DNA of 64,000 nt from the NCBI GenBank assembly GCA_037903475.1, contig JBAJFG010000452.1, forward strand, positions 310,001 through 374,000, in the 5' to 3' direction. A program made the translations under genes and the position numbers. The number at the start of each line of letters is the position of its first letter. The first letter of the stretch is position 1. Shown one piece after another: positions 47,654 to 59,498 of this stretch. The stretch is from Ancylostoma caninum. Lineage: Eukaryota > Nematoda > Chromadorea > Rhabditida > Ancylostomatidae. The notes under the pieces were generated by a model, which was not told the origin of the DNA, searched no databases, and was given only the letters and a program-made list of their open reading frames with translations.

Positions 47654-50600
47654 GCATGCCTTCCCTGTTTCTCAAGGATGTTCTTCTAACAACGTCTCCC
47701 AGTAAGAGTAGAGAGCAAAGCTTTAAAGCTCATTTTTTTTACAAGTGTTGTAGACATATGCGATAGAAACGAAACCAGTAGCATTTCGTCAGCTAGTTTT
47801 TGAACAAAGTGTTGGCTCACAAAGGTCAGAATCTGGGATTCCGTAGCATCTACGAAAGATTATGGAGGAGCATTTTAAGGAGGTAATTGAAAAAGAGTTG
47901 GACTCCTTGTAAGAGATTCAACTCATATCTGAATGTGCTTTCCGAGCACTGATCGAAGCATACGAAAGAAACTTGAGGTTATTCCAGCAGCATACCAATG
48001 TAAGAATTTCCGCCAAATTAACTCTCATACTCGGGCCCTGTGTTGGGTTGGTGGCAATGCACTCAGAAGTTCAAACCACAAAAAGATGCTTTGATTTCTT
48101 GACTTTCGATGTAATGTTTACTTCACCAGAAGTTATGGAGGGAAATTCAAATAACTACAAAATTTTTGCCAATACCGTATGTGTATGTGATAGGAAATAT
48201 CAGGGAATTCACCAAATGCGGTCGTATATGCGCGCACTGCAACGAGGGCGCACAATGTGAAACTTGGTGGAAACAGGAAAAAACTTGTTAAATTCTACAG
48301 GAAAAAAACCTGTTAAATTCTGGCTGAAGGTGTCTGAATGAAATTTTTAAATGGGAAGAAAACGCGTTTTTATTACTGTCCTTGCATGTACAACACTTAC
48401 CAGGCTTTGCGCTGTAACCCATTAACTCCATCAGGTTCATGGTCTGAGTACACTTCACTGACATTCAATTCATTCTCTTCAACCCGAGATTTCACAGGTC
48501 AACTCCCTCTTTGCACCAACTGCGACATTGCACACTCTATCGTACAGTGCGCCCTGCTGCGACTCTGACCCGGTTTGTTCTTTCACTTTCATCTCTTATT
48601 ATCTGATTTATTCAATTTAATCACACTGATGCTTTGTCATTTGTCCACTTTCTTCTCTTCCCTTTGTGTTCTGCCCCATCCTATTGCACGTCTGTCTCGT
48701 TTCGTTACAGGAACAGAATAGAATTACGTTCTCTTGCACTTGCCGGCTTCCATACCAGGCCACTTCCCCTTTACTTTGGTGAAGGACGTCTACTGGCTCC
48801 CATCTCAAAGGTCTGTGCTTTCAATAGTATGAGAGCACGTTCTCAGACATTCACCGACCGGAGCTGACGCGCGTGCCACCTCGGTTTCGATCCCTAAAAT
48901 GAGCGGAGCTGAGGCACCATACGGTACTACTCAGGATAACATGGGTGCTATTCAGTTGCTGTTCGGTCCCTATACGGTTGCCACTCGCTTGCAACGTGTT
49001 TGCTGACCGGGTAATCATGGACTGCTCCTTGGTTGCTATTGCTGCGGCTCGCTGGTTGCAACATGTTTATGTTCCCAAACGGTCGAACACGATGGGAGTT
49101 TCTCAAGAGGGGTCGCTTTAACAGGGTTAGTTTTCGGGGTCTTTTTGAGAGGAGAGGGTGGTGGAAAAACTACGCTGTCAAGAGTACATTTTCCAGCAGT
49201 GGCGAATCTTTGCACAAGCAAGAAAGCATGAATCAATTATAGATTGAGGACGGTGATCTTTCCCCATCAGTAATGTATTTTTTTGAGCAACGACATCTAC
49301 TAATGTTAGGAAAGTGAGTTAGCGTCCGCTGGGCTGTGAAGATAATTTTTAGGCGCTACACGGACAGCCACGCCGAACCTCGGCAAGTAGAAATCGCCGC
49401 ATCCCCATAAGTAGCTGAAGTAGCTCCAATTGAACGCGAATTTTGACTTCTCCAAGCTTTCGCTCTCTTTTTGGAACTCAATCGGAGATCGGTGGGGGAT
49501 TTCATGAGATATTCCATCAATATCATCTGAATTGCGAAAGAGAGGAGACGATAGCCTGATTTCGTGATCTCATGAGAAATTTTCTCCTTCCGAACATGTG
49601 ACGAAAGGATTTTGGCAACATCAGCGACTTCCATTTCTTCACAAAGCAATTTTTCCTTTCCTGCACTAATGAAATTTCGAGAATTCTCAACACTTCGAAC
49701 TGAGATACTCCCAAGGGAAGTGCCCTAGCTTAAGCTGCCATCCCAAGACGAGACCTATATGGTTAGAATGCCTGTCCAAAAAGATGTTACTACAGGCTAT
49801 ACTTGAAATCTGCTAAATGGTTCAAGGAACCTCAGAATTACCCCAGAGTACCGAGAAAAATTGCCGATTTCGGCGGGAATATAGCAGATGATGTCGATTT
49901 TCATGCAAAATAATATTGTTAACCGTGGTCAGCGTCTGAAATCACCCCTATGTACGAAAACTGGGAAGATATTGCGAGACCCCGTAACTACCCTATGTCC
50001 ACTATCGCGCTCTAACTGTGCGCCCAACATGTGTACTGTCCTTGGTATGGCCGTGCGAATTAACGGGCCCTGATAGAGAGAAGATTCGGGGGAGGCAAAA
50101 CCTTATATGAAATCAGCGTTGCTAGCTGCACAAGACAGTTCGAAGTCCGCTATGGAAAGAACGGATGGTATGCCACACTGCCAGATCCTTCATTTCCGTA
50201 TCCTTCAATTATCAGCATGGTTAGAGGGTAGTGATGTGGAGCTCTGGAATCCTGTAACCCATTTAGCAAAATTCAGGAATAGACTTTAACATCACAATTC
50301 TAACATCACAATTCTAACATCAGTCTAACATCATCATGCTCTCTAACCATATAGGTCTCGTCTCGGATTAGCAGCTTAGTTTTGCAGTTGCTGCAGAGTG
50401 TGATCTGTTATGCCAGAAGTAGAAAGCCTCACTTCGCTGTCAAAAAAAAAAATTAGTTTCGAATGCCTGCGCACACTTCAAAAACTTATTTTTGGACATT
50501 TGCAACTTTGTCGGAGATTTGTTACTTTTCGCACATAAATCTATGCACTGAGTACAATGATACAGTTAATTCTTTCATGCAGCATGCATGGAGCTACAAT

Positions 50601-52762
50601 AAAAAAAACCGACGAAGTCCAATGGATGAGGTGTGTGGCTTAATATGAGGATGGCACGGAACGAACGATGTCTCATTGTGTGGATAGGAAAGGCACATAC
50701 AAAAGCAGAGGCTCCGCAAAAAATTAGAGAAAGAAAACTTGAGGCTATTGATTGCCGCCGGCAAGATTCTCATGAGAAGAGGGTCATAGGAGTCCTGCCG
50801 GCGAGCTAAGCATCTAACAAAACAATGATATTTGGTCAGTGTGGCGATTCCTAACGAGGTGTGTTTTGCCTTATGTAGTTTGCGACTCTGATTCCGTTCT
50901 CAGAATCGGTCAAACTGCTCCCTGCGATGGGTTAGGCCCATTTTTTTACTTTTTTTTTACACACTGGTCGAAACATCGGAGTTTGTCGAAATGAGATCAA
51001 GAGGTAAAGAAAATATTTTTACAACCGCTATGCTCACAATGCCAAGAATGGGCATAACTCATCAGAGAAAGCAATTTGGCCAATTTTGAAAACGAGCTCG
51101 AAATCAGCGTCACAGGAACATAGACCTCACCTTCTCCTCGTACGTCCTCCATACACTTCCGCACACTTGTGCTCCATATACTCTGATGTCACTGCATTAG
51201 TGCATCTGGAATGATGCCGGTAAGAACATAAGCACAAGAGTTCCCGTGCACAGAACACATTTACCGTGTATTATTGATTAATTTCAATTAACGAGGCCTG
51301 GTTTTAACTTAGGAAATGTGATCTCGTGGTGGGTATCGGTACGTCAACAGAATCCGATCCTTGACCCACTGATTCAATGATGTGATGTACTTGTAATCTG
51401 GAAAATCCATATCCGGAAAAGGACGGTCATGAAACTCGATTTTAAGACTAAATTTAACCCTGATGCAGTTTAGTTGCTAGAAAACTAGAAAAAGCAGAAG
51501 TTGCTATAAGTATAGTATAGGTAAGATTGCTTATCGAGATGAGCTTCTCAGCAGTAGCTATTATTATCGAACAAATGATGCAGTGTTGTAAAACCATGCC
51601 GCACCGTGAGCAAGTCCTTGCTAGGGAATAAATCCTTTCGTCTACACGTCAGGAAATCTCGGCCAAAGAAACCCGTAGCGTATGGGGTTTTCGACGTTTC
51701 CCTGGAACTTGAGGTGCATCTTTGCACTTAGCGGCACTTACACGTTCGGCTCACGTGAACGCAATCTCTGGGGTAACACACTGCCCTCATTATTCATTGC
51801 GTGCATTATGTTTAATGTTCTCAATTAATGAGGCATAATCCTCCCTAATTCCCAATGCTTGTGACTAGCTGGTGTCAATTAGCGAGCCAGAACTTTTACT
51901 AAGCTGCAATGATTAGAATCGATTCTTGATTATTCTAGGCTAATGAGGTGGAATTTGCATCGGTTCATTTTCATTGACAACTAGAATGTAAATATTCGGC
52001 CAGCTGAGAACGAAAAGATACTTGGTTGAAGTAGCCGTTCGCTCACAATCCAGATTTCCTGCTGGGTTCTCTGTGATGAGTTGCACCTAGTTATTTCCGC
52101 ACAAATTTAACATTAAGTTATTTATGGGCCACAGTATGGTATGATGGTATGTAATCCTTAATTTTACTCCCACAGTGATGCTTATCCCGTGATTATCATC
52201 TCTAGCGTCGGGCACCCGGTCATTTTTTAACTGCTACAAGACTAAAAGTTCACTCTGCACCTTTGTGAAAATCTTATTATTAAAGCTCGAGGGACCATTC
52301 AAGAAATAGGAGAGATACCTAAACAGTTTAGAAACTACGAGGGCAGGAAGTTAGAGGTCTTCCTGCTAGTGCAACCTTTCCCAAGGTGTGAAAATCTCTG
52401 AAAAAGACGACCGACAGAATTAGAGAAGGGCCCATGCGGAAAAGGCGACAGGGATCAGAATCAGCCGTATTGGGAGCAGCAAATCAAAGTAAGAAGAGCT
52501 GAACCTCTATGCTCACTTCCAAGAAGCATAAGCCTTAATCGATGCTATAATGAAGGGCAGGAGGAATTCGTGTAGGAAGATGCTGCAGCGATTTTCTCAA
52601 CCCCGCCACCACGCGATAATCTTTGCCGACGGAAAATTCCCAGAAAGGATCAAGTTGCACGCGTCCAAAACAAAACAGCCGTGCGTAAATCTATTACGTA
52701 GGTGCATTGCGAAGGCAGAATTGTTGCTGGAACAGGTCATCCTCCATTTCTTGACAGTGTAC
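47654..52762. other. Long anonymous stretch
   Basis: No recognised gene. The GC-rich segment 48840-49080 may be another interspersed repeat. Short units of CTAACATCACAATT repeat at about 50286-50335. The remaining open frames are short and without motifs. Confidence 0.3.
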
Positions 52763-53006
52763 AGCACCTTGCGTCGCCGTCGCCGGCGACTGTGAGGCCG
52801 ATACGCAATGATTGTGGGCGGAGCGGCGGCCGCCGTCGCTGGCGACTGGCGATCGCCAATATCGGCGGCCGCCAATGTTGGCGACTGGGACGTCGGTTCG
52901 TATCGATCGGCCGCCAATTTGGCGACTGCGGCGCCGGTGCGTATCGATTTTGAGGGGTCGCCAACATTGACGGCCGTCGTCGCCGGCGACGGCGACGCAA
53001 GGTGCT
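52763..53006. mobile_element. GC-rich MITE with perfect 28-bp inverted ends
   Basis: The left end begins AGCACCTTGCGTCGCCGTCG and continues CCGGCGAC; the last 28 bases (52979-53006) are its exact inverse. The 244-bp interior is unusually GC-rich, built from GGCGAC, GGCGGCCGCC and GTATCGAT motifs in both orientations. No transposase. A target duplication is not clear. It sits at the left border of Helitron-like copy 3. Confidence 0.8.
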
Positions 53007-53027
53007 ATACTCCTCGAGGAGTATAGC
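53004..53027. repeat. 24-bp perfect palindrome at MITE border
   Basis: The sequence is symmetrical about TCGA, with core TATACTCCTCGAGGAGTATA and two more pairs outside. It overlaps the last three bases of the MITE and the first bases of its flank. Confidence 0.9.
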
Positions 53028-53029
53028 GG

Positions 53030-54235
53030 CTACCTTACAACGACTTGGCGTTGCATAGCAGCAATGTAGGGAGCAGAGTAGCCCCTCTGCTGGAGCTTTG
53101 TCATTGACTCCGTTCAGTTTTCGAAATTGGACGGTAAGCATCAGGTGAAGATGGGTGGAGCCATGGAGGGGGTGCCTATCGGTAGGATCACTTGGATTCC
53201 ATTACTTGAACATGATCTCTGAGGATCCGTTCCGTATTTTGAGGAAGGGCAGCTCAATCAAATACACAGGATGAAGGAGCGAAGAATTCGTCATCATAAG
53301 CTGCTGCAACATTTTCTGAAAGCGGTTATGCAATTGATCAAACTTTCTAAATATATCCTAACTTTGTTCCATTACTTTCGAGTTTTACAAAGACTGCGGC
53401 TGCACTGATGACGGACAGATGTGCCGAGGTCGCCTAGCTCAGAAAAACATCAGGATAGGTGTCCACCGATCGAGAAAGGGTCCGCCGTGACCCAATAGTG
53501 GGTAAAGCGCCGAGATATGGGTTCACCGATGTATCGGGTCTGTGCTGATCCAATAGTGGGAAGAACGCCAGAATACGGGTCCACGAATGGAGAATGGGTC
53601 TGCCCTGACCCAATCGTGGGAAAAGCGCCAGATGTGGTTCACGGATGGAGAATGGGTCTGCCGTGGCCCTATAGTGGGGAAAACACCAGAATGCACGTCT
53701 GTCGGTAGAGTAGTGGCATGCGCTCATTCGTGTCTCAATCGACCACCTCTTCTTCCTCCCTGTATATTGAAGCAGAAGCTCATCAGTTGTACTGTCTCGA
53801 TAACGCAAAGATTGAATCATTTCAGGTGATTATCCGAACGGCATTGGTTACACTGTACTGTTCACAAGTACTAAAGCCATGTGAAAGATGCTCCTGTAGA
53901 GTTGGAGATGACTGTTCATATGGGGTCTACAGGCATGTAAGAAATGTGACAAAGAAGTGTAGGTAGAATCATTGCATCGGAAATTAGCTTTACATGTAGG
54001 TGTGCGATTAAGAATTTGCAAGCACGGATCGCGGGAAAACTCGAAACTCGACGTTGGCGAGGCGGCCAGCCCCGTAGAATATATGCAATTTATAGGGAGG
54101 ATTTTGTGTTTGAGCTCAGCTAGTGATTACTTCTGCTTATTTGCTAATTTTCTAGGCATTTCGCATGCGTGAAGCTTTCGCACGTACCACAATTGGCTGC
54201 TCACAACACTTTCTAGAGTCCCAAAGGGGCGCTAG
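53030..54235 (+). mobile_element. Helitron-like non-autonomous element, copy 3
   Basis: The right end reads CTAGAGTCCCAAAGGGGCGC then TAG|T (CTAG followed by T) with the weakened terminal hairpin at 54213-54235. It is colinear with copy 2, including GCAATGTAGGGAGCAGAGTA near the left, AATACACAGGATGAAGGAGC, a short minisatellite and the right arm. The GC-rich MITE abuts its left side, so its true left end may lie before 52763. Confidence 0.6.
53450..53705. repeat. Short minisatellite array inside Helitron-like copy 3
   Basis: About four to five units, for example ACGGGTCCACGAATGGAGAA then TGGGTCTGCC. Same family and orientation relative to the element end as in copies 1, 2 and 4. Confidence 0.75.
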
Positions 54236-54481
54236 TAATGATAATAATAAACTCGCACATACCTGACTTCCTTATGTATTTAAAAGACAGGTCGCTGCAA
54301 GGTAGCGTGGGGTCAAAGAAGCACACTTTCGAAAACCGCGAGAACTTTCCCGATACATACAAAGCACGGACAGCTTGTACAATTCACGTAGTACAAACTT
54401 TGGACCCCCGTGGAAATGTTTATTGGCCATTTTAAAGCACTTTCCGCTTATCAGTGGAATAAGCTCATTTGGTTCGCTCAA

Positions 54482-54677
54482 AATCTGTAACTTCTCGGAA
54501 CCGAAGTAGGATAAGACACTGCCTTTGAGATTGCTCTTCATTCTCTCTTTTATTGAGGTTGATAAGGATATTTACGTAATCTGTAACTTCTCGGAACCGA
54601 AGTAGGATGAGACATTGCCTTTGAGATTGATTTTCATTCACTCTTTTATTGAGGTTGGTAAGAATGTTCACGTAACT
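54482..54677. repeat. 97-bp tandem duplication
   Basis: ATCTGTAACTTCTCGGAACC starts at 54482 and again at 54579, with both copies continuing through CACTCTTTTATTGAGGTTG-like sequence. The copies differ at a few positions only. Confidence 0.85.
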
Positions 54678-55059
54678 GTGCTCACGAGATGCTGTGGTTC
54701 TTTCAGAAACGATCATAGTAAAGATAGACTTTCATTGTTACTCAGTCACCATTTGACGATGTTTCCCGGAGTGACCAGCGTTTTGCAGACAACGCTAATC
54801 GTTTTGACATTTCACTTCGATGGATGTGCCATGAAAATGAACCCATTCTTTCCTCAACTTTGAAAAAAGTGGAAATTACTTTGGTGCATTCGGTTCATTT
54901 ACTTTCTACTTGCTTCACCTCAACGTACATCTACATGTATATATCACTGGAACAACATTGTGCTGTCTTGACTTTGTTCTTCCTTGTTTGAGAAATGAAC
55001 CTCACCCAGGCAGCAACTAAGAACCACGTCTTGACCTGAACACATCTAATGACGCTTGA

Positions 55060-55670
55060 ACAGCACTCACGGAAATCTTTGGGTTGAAGATTTCGCGGTA
55101 TATCGGGGTTTTAAGGGACAATATACCCATTGACAACGATGAAGTAGCGTGAAGCACGCGAAAAACACGGAAGATGATGACGGTATTTCATGAATGTCCA
55201 CAGCGCGAACGAGTGTTCCGTGGTGGGTCCCGCCAGGGAACCTTCCAGATGGTACGAATTTCATAAACACGCCCCCGCTGAACCACATGCGCACACCGGC
55301 CTTAGTTGGAGCGACGGAATCCTAATGTCCAGAGCGGCAGATGTGCCCACGGTAGTATCCTCGCAGGTAGGCGATCATTCAAAGTGTTCAACTTACTGTT
55401 GATTGTCCAGCGACTGGCTACATGGTGACTCATTTCAGAAGTGAAAATTTCCGTGGGTGCTGCCTTTAAAGGCTGTGTCCCACTTCTTTTCATTGCTGTT
55501 GGAGATATATTCTATCATCAATATATTCTTGATATCCTCGTCACGCTGATTCCAATGATGTACACCAACAATCATGGAAGTGATGAGCGACCCGGTTTTG
55601 CGGGGGACTCAGTGTGCATGTTTCGTGGACCACTTGGGCGGAGCGGTCTATGAGTGCTGGCTGCCTATCA
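55060..55670 (-). repeat. Interspersed repeat family X, second long copy
   Basis: In reverse it carries CACCCACGGAAATTTTCACT, CGCTGGACAATCAACAGTAA and ACCCCGATATACCGCGAAAT in the same order as 45724-46340. The adjoining block 55535-55665 matches 40890-41110. Confidence 0.65.
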
Positions 55671-57208
55671 CGACTGTAAAGTTCGCTGACAGGTCTCGTC
55701 ATACTCGATTGCTAAGATGAACGGCCTCACACGTCAATTCGATCCAGCAAACTGTTACGGACCACATCCCAAAAATTTTAGAAAACTTGGTTCAAAGGCC
55801 GTTTCGAAACATGTTATGTACATATGCCGCTGGAATTATCGTGTCGAGGAGATTCAAAATTTGCTAAAAGCTCAAACTAAAAACGACATGGTACACTGCT
55901 CTTATCCATGACATCACCATCAGGTTCTGTAACATCCTTGCAAAGTTGCAGCAGAAAGAAATCAAAGCCGAGTGGAGCTCCACCCGTTCAAGATACATTT
56001 CTCCTACAACGCCAACTTGATCATTCCTTTGCACTCACAAAGCTGTGCTACTTTTATAGAAACATTCTCTACGTATTATTGCAGCTTCCACCAATGATTG
56101 CTTGCTCTTTTATTACGTAATCCCGTTTCTAACACTAAGGAATTTCACTTTTTGGTTCACTTGGAAAACTCAGAGTAGATATTAAAATAAGGTTGTTTAA
56201 TAGTTTGATTGTTCTATTGGCTTTTTGTTGTACTTGTATCACCGTGATTACGGAGCTGCACTGTCCGAAAGAAGGCAAGATAACGAGGAAGGATGTCAAA
56301 ATCAGTTTTTGGTGAGTCCTTCCGTAGGAGGAAGGGTAAGATATGGATCCAACCTGATGCAGAGTTCATGGATGCAAGAAAAGACCGACTTCTGTGTTTA
56401 GTTTTCGTATGAAGTTTATGCACATAATGAAAACTGAACAATCAGAAAAACACGAATGTTATGTATGTATTTGAAATTTACTCTGAATCAGCACAGGCTT
56501 CCATATAAAAACTAGATCTGGATCCATGAAAGCAAAACTAAGCGGAACCAGTCTAACAAACAAGTTTGCGTCTCGCTTCAACAATCACGCTAACCATCGT
56601 TGGTTCGCATGATTACAATGCAAGATTTTCTATAAAGCGGAATTCATTATCATAATTCTCAGAGATGAAAGGGTAACCAAAAATTGGCTCTATATTCAAC
56701 TCACCTCTGTTCGACGCTTTCTGCATTTGAATACAGAAGTCCTCGATTTCACACCTAGGTATTCATGTGGGACCTATTGTCAGAAAAAGCGGCAATCAGA
56801 AAAACAGAACCACATACACTCCCATGATCATCATGACTACATCCTTCCCATTAAGTATGATGTTTACTTAGTAGTTCACCTGCTAATATTTTCTGCATGA
56901 ATTGAGGGTCGCATAGAACAAGAGAAGCAAACACATACTCGCTCAACTTCTTTTCGCCTAAGCATGGCCAAGAAGTACATACCTCACATACACTATTTCT
57001 GCTAGGGAACTTTCGCATGAGAGCTGTTTAAACTGCATGCGTGGGTTCGATGCTCGTGCATCTATGAGATGAACAATAACCCTAGTCGCAGCTCCGGCAC
57101 AGCTCAGACGCAGATAAGGCGCACGCGTTTGCAGCCTGCGGTATTTTCACTCGAAGGGCAAAGTTGATTAGTTTTGAGAGAGTGGATGCCGTAGTAGCGG
57201 TGCTGTAA
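55671..57208. other. Non-genic stretch, no recognised feature
   Basis: AT-rich. Open frames are short and unsupported. If the SLC12-like exon at 57896-58034 belonged to a resident host gene, its next exons should lie in or below this interval on the minus strand. None was found. Confidence 0.35.
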
Positions 57209-57266
57209 CTCTGAACTTTCTGCCCGCGGTGGATTCGCGGTACGCCCGAGGTGGAGCGTCGGTTCG

Positions 57267-57475
57267 CCACCGCGGACATGTGCGGGTCCACCGCGGATGT
57301 ACTGCGGCGCCACCGCGGGCATGTGCGGATCCACCGCGGGCATGTGCGGATCCACCGGGGACATGTGCGGATCCACCGTGGCCATGTGCGGGTCCACGTG
57401 GGCATGCGGATCCACCGCGGGCTTGTGCGGGTCCACCGCGGGCATGTGCGGATCCACTGCGGACAGCGTGCAAAT
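57267..57475. repeat. 21-bp GC-rich tandem array, left
   Basis: About ten units of GGATCCACCGCGGGCATGTG then C, with small changes and one shortened unit. Each unit contains the palindromes GGATCC and CCGCGG. The phase and orientation match the right array. The reading frames open across it are a by-product of the 21-bp period. Confidence 0.95.
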
Positions 57476-57895
57476 GAAATTCATGCCTTTCCCACCTTAT
57501 CGAACGCATAGCATCAGTTGTAAAAAGGGTATTAACAGAACCATAACATATGAATGAACTATAGCTTCACTTTATTCACTTCACTACATTACATAACTAT
57601 TTCGTGGACTCTTCAAAGCTCTTCAATAGTAAAGAACAGACATGTAAAAACACCGTAATTCATGAACAAGCTCTTCAATAAAAAGGAATCGAATGAGAAT
57701 CGAATCAGCAAATTCGGAGGCGAGGTGGGATTGAGATGGCAAGAAATAGATAACATGGCAAACATGGCGGATAAACACAACAAAAAAATTAATCAGCACA
57801 TAATGAGCGAGATTGGATGGAAATGGTAAGAAATGCATAAAATAGCAATTATGGGGTGTGGAGGGGAAATTGGGGAAAAATTAGGGAAAATTTAC

Positions 57896-58034
57896 CCAGC
57901 CCCACTTGCTCCGTTATCCACTGGATCCGGATGAAGATGATCACACCGATCATATGCTGTAGACATCGTACGAAAACGTGTTTCCAGTTACGCTGATGGT
58001 CACTGGTGATGTCCAGCCCTTCGCCGTCTAGATC
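57896..58034 (-). pseudogene. SLC12 cation-chloride cotransporter-like exon (NKCC type)
   Basis: A consensus nematode acceptor, TTTTTCAG, ends at 58035 and a donor, GG|GTAAAT, starts at 57895. The 139-nt exon encodes DLDGEGLDITSDHQRNWKHV followed by FVRCLQHMIGVIIFIRIQW and ITEQVGLG. SLC12 transporters of the NKCC/NCC branch carry a GVLVRC....GV.LFIRL.WIVGQAGIG stretch at the first membrane helix, which this fits closely. The normally invariant Gly before Gln is Glu here, and the preceding Gly-Trp is Asn-Trp. The frame itself is open. No neighbouring exon could be found on either side, so this is probably a captured or relic exon rather than part of a working transporter. Confidence 0.6.
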
Positions 58035-58912
58035 CTGAAAAATTTTGAAGCTGATACTGGAGAACCAAAAATCGATACAAGCCAGGATTTTGAACGGAGC
58101 CCTCTTTGCACCCATACTTACGTCCTTCAGCTTTCTATTCTCTTTGTTGCTCTATTAACGACATGTAGTAAATTGTGCGCCTGGCCATACAAGCTATTCA
58201 AAATTCACAGTTTTAATTCTAAATGGAAGAAGAAACACATCGAAATCCAAATGATGAACTTCGATAAAGCACAGTTCAGATTTTGTGAAAAACTAACACC
58301 GAGAATAAAAGACGCCGTTTCTGATGAAAGATAGCAACTTTCCCTTCTTCACCGCCTAACAAGCTTATTGTTGAATGGAACAGTAAAATAACTAAATATG
58401 GAACCACTCAAGGTTCTGTCCAACAAAAAAAAAATGGAAGAAAATGAAGATGAGAATAAAGAACTTTGGCTCTGCCGATGTTCGTGTTCTTGCACAAAAA
58501 AATTATATGTTCATCGTTACCATGAACACCTTGGCCACTTGGAACTCGCCGATTCTATTGTTTCAGAAACTGAAGCACAGAATCAGATATGAATTTTCCT
58601 CATCTTTTTGTTTTTCGTTTCAGTGGAGATTGTGTAGCACTAATTTATAAGCACGGCTAAGTGAAAGTTATAACAGGTAAGTGGGCATCAATGCGATACG
58701 AGTATTCTGGATATCCTTGCGTAGAATATGTTGGATGAGGTGGTATCTCTCACTTATGCGAAGAAGAAAATGAGTATTTTCAAAGCATCGTAACTCATTC
58801 ATGTTCCAACCTCCAACAGCTTGTTCAATAGTTTAACTTCGAAAATAAGAAGGCCATTGACGAATTGGTGAACTAGAAAGAAAGAAGGGAAAGTGGCAGT
58901 AATTTTTCTTAC

Positions 58913-59030
58913 CTCGGAAGAATCGTACCACAAATCCACATCCGTTAAGGCGTCGTCGACAGATATTCTTTTCTCGGGATCCATCACCACCACCGATCAT
59001 CACACACAGAGAAGATCTCGAGCTTTGCGG
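58913..59030 (-). pseudogene. JNK-type MAP kinase C-lobe exon, decayed
   Basis: The minus strand has an acceptor, AAATTTAG, before 59030 and a perfect donor, GAG|GTAAGA, at 58913/58912. Between them the frame reads KARDLL, a short disrupted patch with two adjacent stop codons, then DPEKRISVDDALT, then DVDLWYDSSE. JNK kinases carry ARDLLSKMLVID..KRISVDEAL.HPY...WYD at the end of the kinase domain (subdomain XI), so the match is specific. Relative to that pattern there are nine extra nucleotides with the stops, and His-Pro-Tyr is replaced by Asp. The exon therefore cannot encode a working kinase. No other JNK exon could be seen nearby. Confidence 0.75.
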
Positions 59031-59254
59031 CTAAATTTCATCAAATTCAATAAAAGTTCCTAGTCAAATTATTAGCGCACCAGTTAGACGAGCATTATCG
59101 GCACAGGTGGGAACATATTATCAGCAAATAACGTTTCGAAGGGCACTGGTTGGTAAAACAAACAAGTTTCGAAGGGCACTGGATGGTGATAGGAACAAGC
59201 GGATGAAGTTGAACGAGATACGGATGTCCAAATTCAAATGGTGAACTCATCCGC

Positions 59255-59485
59255 GGTTCCACTGTGGGCATGTGCGGATCCACCGTGTGACAAGTGCGGG
59301 TCCACCGCGGAATGCAATGTTATCGCGGGCGCACCGCGGGCATGTGCGGATCCACCGCGGGCATGTGTGCGCATACCGCGGAGATGACGCCACTACCGGT
59401 TCCCCACCGCGGATATGTGCGGATCTTTCGTGGGCACCCGCGGATCCACCGCGGATCGACCTCATACCGCGGGTCCACCGCGGGC
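59255..59485. repeat. 21-bp GC-rich tandem array, right
   Basis: Units of the same GGATCCACCGCGGGCATGTG type as the left array, in the same plus-strand orientation but more diverged, ending in the inverted terminal sequence of the unit. Confidence 0.9.
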
Positions 59486-59498
59486 AGAAAGTTCAGAG

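Larger units (their letters stand above)
57209..59498. mobile_element. Inverted-ended unit carrying captured host exons (candidate)
   Basis: The left end CTCTGAACTTTCTGCCC.. (57209-57233) is the exact 25-bp inverse of the right end (59474-59498), and weaker matching continues inward for about ten more bases. Next to each end is an array of 21-bp GC-rich units. The 1.75 kb core contains exons resembling two unrelated conserved genes, an SLC12 cotransporter and a JNK-type kinase, both on the minus strand and both with splice sites. This is the architecture of a gene-fragment-capturing DNA transposon. No transposase and no matching target duplication was found, so resident exons flanked by repeats remain possible. 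Confidence 0.45.

Noticed and set aside
48840..48920. tRNA-like GGTTTCGATCCC segment
   Set aside because: No matching acceptor stem, D-arm or anticodon arm could be folded around it.
57082..57557. Frames with Cys-Gly-Ser-Thr or His-Arg-Gly repeats
   Set aside because: By-products of the 21-bp array; open in most frames on both strands.
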